The position numbers and the translations under genes are program-made. A stretch of DNA of 64,000 bases, from assembly GCF_002087295.1 (NCBI RefSeq), contig NZ_MWVI01000097.1, positions 1 through 64,000 on the forward strand, read 5' to 3'. The notes beneath the pieces were generated by a model. It searched no databases. It saw nothing but the letters and a program-made list of their open reading frames with translations, and was not told where the DNA came from. Position 1 is the first letter of the stretch, and every line of letters begins with the position of its first letter. Shown here piece after piece: positions 49,943 to 64,000 of the stretch. The DNA is from Vreelandella lionensis (GTDB lineage: Bacteria; Pseudomonadota; Gammaproteobacteria; Pseudomonadales; Halomonadaceae).

Positions 49943-50581
49943 TCAGCCAGCTTTCACGGCGCTGCGAACGATAACGTCGCTACCGGTAGCACCCGGTACT
50001 GCGCCTTTGATCAGCAGCAGGTTACGCTCGGCGTCGACACGGACGATCTCAAGGCTCTGTACGGTGCAACGGGTGTTACCCATTTGACCGGCCATTTTCT
50101 TGCCTTTGAATACGCGACCAGGTGTCTGACACATGCCGATAGAACCCGGCGCGCGATGCGACAGGGAGTTACCATGGCTGTTGTCTTGGGTACGGAAGTT
50201 CCAGCGCTTAACAGCACCCTGGAAGCCTTTACCCTTAGAGGTGCCGGTCACGTCGATCATTTGACCAGCTTCGAAGAGGGATACGGTGAGTTCGCCACCC
50301 ACTTCAGGAGCTTCTTCGCCTTCTGCAAGACGGAATTCCATCAGTGAACGACCAGCCTAAACACCCGCCTTGGCAAACTGTCCAGCTTGCGCTTTGGTGA
50401 GGTGCTTGGCTTTACGAGAACCTGTAGTCACCTGAACCGCTGCGTAGCCGTCAGACTCAATGGTCTTAACGCGCGTTACACGGTTAGGATCAACTTCAAT
50501 AACGGTCACGGGCACGGATGCGCCATCTTCGGTAAAGACACGGGTCATCCCGGCCTTTTTACCGACTAAACCGATAGTCAT
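49943..50581 (-). CDS. rplC: 50S ribosomal protein L3, in-frame TAG
   Basis: 212 residues counting through one stop. [20 protein letters not shown] to AGQFAKAGV, then TAG at 50357-50359 where Glu is expected, then [40 protein letters not shown] and [20 protein letters not shown] in the same frame. L3 is needed for early 50S assembly, so the stop must be an error. The 150 bases upstream, before rpsJ, contain GC-rich inverted segments but no gene. Confidence 0.96.
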
Positions 50582-50732
50582 ACTCAGTCTCCTATAGTGT
50601 ACGGGGCTATCACCCGCTATGGCTGCCCTTTCCAGAGCATTCCACTAGCACATTGTGTGGCGCCTCACGGCGCGGCGGCTGCTGCTCACATACTAAAAAC
50701 GGTGAGCGCTGGGCCGCGAAGTGTCTAGTGTA

Positions 50733-51044
50733 TTAGTCGAACTTGATTTGCACGTCTACGCCAGCGGCGAGATCGAGCTTCATCAGCGCATCAACAGTTT
50801 TCTCGGTCGGCTCAAAGATGTCGAGCACACGCTTGTGAGTACGAATCTCATACTGATCACGCGCATCTTTGTTGACGTGCGGTGAAATCAGAATGGTATA
50901 GCGCTCGCGGTTGGTTGGCAGCGGAATCGGCCCACGAACCTGAGCACCAGTACGCTTAGCGGTTTCAACGATCTCCGCTGTGGACTGATCGATCAGGCGA
51001 TGGTCGAACGCTTTCAACCGAATGCGAATCTTTTGGTTCTGCAT
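50733..51044 (-). CDS. rpsJ: 30S ribosomal protein S10
   Basis: 103 residues, intact. [40 protein letters not shown] and [20 protein letters not shown] are standard. S10 is also NusE in antitermination. It opens the S10 operon after the tuf terminator. Confidence 0.98.
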   Translation of the reverse strand: MQNQKIRIRLKAFDHRLIDQSTAEIVETAKRTGAQVRGPIPLPTNRERYTILISPHVNKDARDQYEIRTHKRVLDIFEPTEKTVDALMKLDLAAGVDVQIKFD

Positions 51045-51158
51045 TTGCCCTAAACTCCAATGGATGTCGACGGCGCGAGCCGTCTACCCACGCATTCAAA
51101 GGATGCGCATTATAGGCACGCCAAAAGCACATGTCATACATTTGCGATTGGTGCGCAG

Positions 51159-51184
51159 AAAAGGGGGCTCACAAGAGCCCCCTC
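51159..51184 (-). terminator. Terminator after tuf
   Basis: On the minus strand GAGGGGGCTC, loop TTGT, GAGCCCCC, then TTTTC. It lies 20 nt after the tuf stop and isolates the S10 operon, whose promoter should be in 51050-51150. Confidence 0.88.
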
Positions 51185-51203
51185 TCATCATCAAGTAATC
51201 AGA

Positions 51204-52398
51204 TTACTTAACGATCTTGGCCACAACGCCAGCACCAACGGTACGACCACCTTCGCGAATAGCGAAGCGCAGACCGTCGTCCATAGCGATCGGAGCGATC
51301 AGGGTAACAACCATTTTCACGTTGTCGCCCGGCATTACCATGTCAACGCCTTCCGGCAGTTCACAAGTACCAGTTACGTCAGTGGTACGGAAGTAGAACT
51401 GCGGACGGTAGCCCTTGAAGAAAGGCGTGTGACGACCACCTTCTTCTTTGGACAGTACGTATACTTCTGCTTCGAAGGTAGTGTGCGGGTTGATGGTGCC
51501 CGGCTTGGCCAGAACCTGACCACGCTCGACGTCATCACGCTTAGTACCACGCAGCAGGGCGCCAACGTTCTCACCCGCACGACCTTCGTCGAGCAGCATA
51601 CGGAACATTTCAACGCCAGTAACGATGGTTTTGGTGGTGTCGCGGATACCCACGATTTCCACTTCTTCACCGGCTCTTAACGATACCGCGCTCTACACGA
51701 CCGGTAACAACAGTACCACGGCCAGAGATAGAGAATACGTCTTCGATCGGCATCAGGAACGGCTGGTCGATAGCACGCTCCGGCTCAGGGATGTACTCAT
51801 CCAGAGCTTTGATCAGGTTAGCTACCGCAGTAGTACCCATGCCGTTCTCGTCTTCACCATTCAGCGCCATCAGGGCAGAACCAGTGATGATCGGCGTGTC
51901 GTCGCCCGGGAAGTCGTACTCGTCGAGGAGTTCACGAACGTCCATCTCGACCAGCTCGAGCAGCTCTTCGTCATCAACCATGTCCGCTTTGTTCAGGAAC
52001 ACAACGATGAACGGAACGCCAACCTGGCGAGACAGCAGGATGTGCTCGCGAGTCTGCGGCATGGGGCCGTCAGCGGCAGAACATACCAGGATCGCGCCGT
52101 GCATCTGGGCAGCACCGGTGATCATGTTCTTGACGTAGTCAGCGTGTCCCGGGCAGTCAACGTGAGCGTAGTGACGCTCTTCAGACTGGTACTCAACGTG
52201 AGATGTAGCGATGGTGATACCGCGCTCACGCTCTTTCGGAGCGTTATCGATGGTATCAAACTCACGCCAGTCGCCGCCGAAAACCTCAGCAGACACACGG
52301 GTCAGGGCCGCTGTCAGAGTCGTTTTACCGTGGTCGACGTGACCGATGGTGCCGACGTTGACGTGCGGTTTGGAACGTTCAAATTTTTCCTTAGCCAC
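51204..52398 (-). CDS. tuf: Elongation factor Tu, frameshifted
   Basis: About 397 residues. G1 is [11 protein letters not shown]2 RGITI, G3 [13 protein letters not shown]4 [10 protein letters not shown] and G5 SAL. An extra A near 51677 separates RGIVK from [20 protein letters not shown]; domain 3 follows ([35 protein letters not shown]). EF-Tu delivers aminoacyl-tRNA to the ribosome. The break must be an error unless a second copy exists elsewhere. Confidence 0.97.
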
Positions 52399-52427
52399 TG
52401 CTATAACCTCTTTACGCTAGCTAACGG

Positions 52428-54551
52428 TTAACCGTTTTGATTGATGACGGCTTCAACGACGCTGGAGGGCGCCTCCTCGTACTTCGCGAACTCCATAGAG
52501 TAGCTCGCACGGCCCTGGGTCTGTGAGCGCAGATCGGTTGCGTAACCGAACATCTCACCCAGTGGCACCGTTGCACGAAGGACTTGACCAGAAGAAGAGT
52601 CATCCATGCCCTGCACCAGACCGCGACGACGGCTCAGGTCGCCCATGACGTCACCCATAAACTCTTCGGGGGTCACGGTTTCGACCTTCATCACCGGCTC
52701 CAGCAGCACGGCCTTGGCCTTCCTGGCACCTTCTTTCACTGCCATAGAAGAAGCAATCTTGAACGCAGTCTCGTTGGAGTCCACGTCGTGGAAGGAGCCA
52801 TCGAACAGCGACACTTTAACGTCGATCATCGGGTAACCCGCGATGACGCCGTTTTTGAGCTGCTCATAAGCACCCTTCTCAACCGCAGGCACGTATTCCT
52901 TCGGAACCACACCACCTACGATCTCAGAGTTGAATTTGAAGAAAATTTCGTCTTCGCCTTCCCCCTTCTCTTCTGCAGTCAGCGGCTCAATACGCAGCCA
53001 CACATGACCGTACTGACCACGACCACCGGACTGACGTACGAACTTGCCTTCCTGCTCGACGCTGCCGCGAATCGTTTCGCGGTAGGCAACCTGCGGCTTA
53101 CCGATGTTCGCTTCTACCTTGAACTCGCGACGCATACGGTCAACGATGATGTCCAGGTGCAGCTCACCCATACCAGAAATAATGGTCTGGCCGGTTTCTT
53201 CGTCGGTCTTAACCTGGAAAGAGGGATCTTCCTGGGCTAGTTTACCCAGTGCAACGCCCATTTTTTCCTGGTCAGCTTTGGACTTCGGCTCAACGGCAAC
53301 CGAGATTACCGGATCCGGGAACTCCATGCGCTCGAGAACGATCTTGTTGTCGATATCGCACAGGGTGTCACCGGTGGTGACGTCCTTCAGACCGATACAA
53401 GCGGCGATGTCGCCTGCCAGTATTTCTTTGATCTCTTCGCGGGAGTTGGCGTGCATCTGAACGATACGACCAACACGCTCTTTCTTCTGCTTAACAGAGT
53501 TATAAACGCCGTCACCAGATTTCAGAACGCCCGAATAAACGCGAATAAAGGTCAGCGTACCAACGAAGGGGTCGGTGGCGATTTTAAAAGCCAACGCCGC
53601 AAACGGCGCACTGTCATCCGCCACACGGGTAGCAATGGTGCCGTCTTTATCGTCCAACCCACCTTCAATCGCCTTAACTTCCGTCGGCGAAGGCATGTAT
53701 TCGATAACGCCGTCCAGAACCGCCTGAACACCTTTGTTCTTGAACGCAGAACCACAGGTAACCAGAACGATTTCGTTGGCCAGGGTACGCGCGCGCAGAC
53801 CAGCCTTGATTTCAGCGACGGTTAGCTCGCCTTCTTCAAGGTACTTGTCCATCAGCTCTTCAGAGCCTTCAGCGGCAGCTTCAACCATCTCTTCGCGATA
53901 CTTCTCAGCTGTTTCTTGCAGTTCAGCCGGAATATCGACGAGGTCGAAGTTCATGCCCAGGCTCTCTTCGTCCCAGAAGATGGCTTTCATCTCGATCAGG
54001 TCGATAACTCCTTTGAAGTCTTCTTCCGTACCCCAGTTGATCTGAATGGGCACAGCATTAGCGTTGAGACGCTCTTTCAGCTGGTTAACAACCATGAAGA
54101 AGTCAGCGCCGGTACGGTCCATCTTGTTGACGAAGACCATGCGCGGAACTTCATACTTGTTAGCCTGACGCCATACTGTTCGGTCTGCGGCTGAACGCCG
54201 GAGGAGCCGCACAGTACAACGACCGCGCCATCAAGAACACGCAGCGAACGCTCAACTTCGATAGTGAAGTCAACGTGCCCGGGGGTGTCGATGATGTTAA
54301 TGCGGTGCTCATCAAACTGCTTACTCATGCCCTGCCAGAAACAGGCAGTTGCAGCTGAGGTGATAGTGATACCACGCTCCTGCTCCTGCTCCATCCAGTC
54401 CATGGTCGCTGCACCGTCGTGTACTTCACCCACCTTGTGGGAAAGACCGGTGTAGAACAGTACGCGTTCAGTTGTCGTGGGTTTTACCCGCGTCAACGTG
54501 AGCGACGATACCGATATTGCGATAGCGATTTAGTGGAGTCTTGCGTGCCAC
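52428..54551 (-). CDS. fusA: Elongation factor G, two frameshifts
   Basis: About 707 residues. A GTG at 54551 opens [20 protein letters not shown] with G1 [10 protein letters not shown]. An extra C near 54485 breaks the frame; it continues [21 protein letters not shown]3 [21 protein letters not shown] shift near 54195 leads to [20 protein letters not shown] (G4). The rest is intact, including [31 protein letters not shown] and [20 protein letters not shown] drives translocation. It lies in the str operon between rpsG and tuf. Confidence 0.97.
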
Positions 54552-54718
54552 GGTGAAGCTCCCGTTAGTTGGCGATGCTCGTTAATCCAGCGGTGCTATT
54601 TCTGCCTATGCCACCGCCGCCATCGATAACGATAGCAGCGGCGTGTGGCAGCATGACGAAAAATTTCTTTAACGCAGCGCAACCGACAGCAGAAAACACA
54701 AACTTAGAAACGCCGAGC

Positions 54719-55189
54719 TTAGAAACGATAGTGAGAGAAGGCCTTGTTGGCTTCTGCCATACGGTGCACATCTTCACGCTTCTTAACAGCCGAGCCTTTG
54801 CCTTCAGCGGCATCCAGCATTTCACCTGCCAGGCGCTGAACCATCGTTTTCTCACCGCGACGACGCGCAGCGTCTACCAACCAGCGCATAGCTAGCGCTT
54901 GGCGGCGTGACGGACGAACTTCAACCGGTACCTGATAGGTCGCACCACCAACGCGGCGCGATTTTACTTCGACCATCGGCTGGATGGTTTCCAGCGCTTT
55001 GTCGAAGATTTCCAGCGGCTCTTCTTTGCTACGCTCGGCAACCTTGTCCACCGCACCATAAACGATGCGCTCAGCTACGGACTTCTTGCCGCTGACCATC
55101 AGGTGGTTCATGAACTTCGCCAGACGCTCACTTCCGAACTTAGGATCCGGCAGGAGTTCGCGTTTAGCTACAACTCTTCTTCTAGGCAT
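54719..55189 (-). CDS. rpsG: 30S ribosomal protein S7
   Basis: 156 residues, intact. [40 protein letters not shown] and [20 protein letters not shown] are diagnostic. S7 is a primary 16S binder and the str-operon repressor in E. coli. The 167 bases to fusA show no gene. Confidence 0.98.
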   Translation of the reverse strand: MPRRRVVAKRELLPDPKFGSERLAKFMNHLMVSGKKSVAERIVYGAVDKVAERSKEEPLEIFDKALETIQPMVEVKSRRVGGATYQVPVEVRPSRRQALAMRWLVDAARRRGEKTMVQRLAGEMLDAAEGKGSAVKKREDVHRMAEANKAFSHYRF

Positions 55190-55330
55190 GATAAGCCCTC
55201 AATTAAGGATCCTTCAGGTAAACCCGGGACTAACATGCGCTTTCAGCGTTGCCCGACCTTACTCTTATCAGACCGTCATATTCGTGTGAAAGGTAACGCC
55301 ACAGCGCGACGGGCGCTGCGATAAGCTGTC

Positions 55331-55705
55331 TTAGGACTTCGGACGCTTAGTACCGTACTTAGAACGACCCTGCTTACGGTTCTGTACGCCAGAGGTGTCA
55401 AGGGCGCCACGAACGGTGTGATAACGCACACCTGGCAAATCCTTTACACGGCCGCCGCGAATCAGAACAACAGAGTGCTCTTGGAGGTTGTGACCTTCAC
55501 CACCAATGTAAGAAGACACTTCAAAGCCATTCGTCAGGCGCACACGGCAGACCTTACGCAGGGCCGCGTTCGGCTTCTTAGGGGGAGTGGTGTAAACGCG
55601 CGTACAAACGCCACGTTTTTGCGGGCATGCCTGAAGCGCAGGCACGTCACTTTTAGTGACGGGGCGCTTGCGCGGCTTGCGCACTAGCTGATTAATCGGT
55701 GCCAT
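55331..55705 (-). CDS. rpsL: 30S ribosomal protein S12
   Basis: 124 residues, intact. [40 protein letters not shown] and [20 protein letters not shown] are standard. The lysines in KKPNAALRK and RVKDLPG, where streptomycin-resistance changes occur, are present. First gene of the str operon. Confidence 0.98.
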   Translation of the reverse strand: MAPINQLVRKPRKRPVTKSDVPALQACPQKRGVCTRVYTTPPKKPNAALRKVCRVRLTNGFEVSSYIGGEGHNLQEHSVVLIRGGRVKDLPGVRYHTVRGALDTSGVQNRKQGRSKYGTKRPKS

Positions 55706-55824
55706 GGTGTTTAGCGGACTCCAATGGTTGCCTTAGCCTTTAAAAAGTACTAGCAGCGGATGCGGGCGCACCCGCCCCACTGTTAAAGGCTGCGCATTCT
55801 AAAGGCTGACCCTAGGTGGCATCA

Positions 55825-55854
55825 AGTCTTGCTGGCGAATTCGCCAGCAAGACT
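55825..55854. repeat. Perfect 30-bp palindrome between rpoC and rpsL
   Basis: AGTCTTGCTGGCGAA is followed directly by its exact reverse complement. As RNA it would form a stem of about 13 bp with a four-base loop. No T run follows, so it is not a standard terminator; it may be a processing site or attenuator between the rpoBC and str units. The rest of 55706-55901 shows nothing. Confidence 0.85.
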
Positions 55855-55901
55855 GGGCCATAAGGGCCAGCCACTCGTTGTTGCTCGTTGCCTACCAGTG
55901 A

Positions 55902-64000
<8,099 letters not shown>

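Overview
The window looks like a chromosome segment of a gammaproteobacterium, most likely a Halomonas-type member of the Halomonadaceae. This is inferred from the S10/spc/alpha ribosomal order, glnA-ntrBC, znuCBA, the type I-E CRISPR-Cas genes and several small families (DUF6164, DUF6482, DUF4124, entericidin) that I associate with that group. No 16S gene is present to confirm it.

Layout. 1-1685: a long, very irregular CRISPR array read on the + strand, its leader outside the window to the left and its decayed end at the right, followed by a 32-nt fragment of a tRNA 3' end. 1.8-6.6 kb: accessory genes (hypothetical protein, PAS/GGDEF protein, esterase, acyltransferase, glycosyltransferase-like protein). 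7.2-11.9 kb: nitrogen regulation, with glnA, a DUF4124 protein and ntrB-ntrC; a perfect NtrC box and sigma-54 promoters are visible. 11.9-15.7 kb: small genes, an entericidin, a candidate sigma-54/IHF-driven structured small RNA (about 13396-13643), a PAP2 phosphatase and a GT4 glycosyltransferase. 15.86-25.6 kb: a second, scrambled CRISPR array and a complete type I-E locus (cas3, cse1, cse2, cas7e, cas5e, cas6e, cas1, cas2) on the minus strand, with a DUF29 gene inserted in the opposite direction. 25.8-29.6 kb: a secreted protein and a zinc-uptake operon behind a Zur-like box, headed by a small His-rich membrane peptide. 29.6-37.1 kb: ChrR-like cupin protein, glyoxalase I, DUF2237, DUF6482, a TPP riboswitch with thiM-thiE, a LigB-type dioxygenase, a DMT transporter and a D,D-carboxypeptidase. 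37.2-64 kb: the rpoBC-str-S10-spc-alpha cluster on the minus strand, from rplQ back to rpoB, which runs off the right edge.

A dominant property of this sequence is its damage. About half of the protein genes, including essential ones (rpoB, rpoC, fusA, tuf, rpoA, secY and many ribosomal proteins), carry frameshifts or in-frame stops. A living cell cannot lack all of these, so most must be sequencing or assembly errors. I annotate such genes across the breaks and state where the breaks lie. The oddities in cas1, cse2, cas3, cas7 and the two arrays must be read in that light.

The most interesting candidates are the sigma-54/IHF-associated RNA with two AGGAG hairpin loops, the internal architecture of the CRISPR arrays (five near-identical spacers differing only at the first base, four repeat-GCT-repeat modules, repeats with eroded crRNA handles), and the tRNA 3' fragment next to the array.
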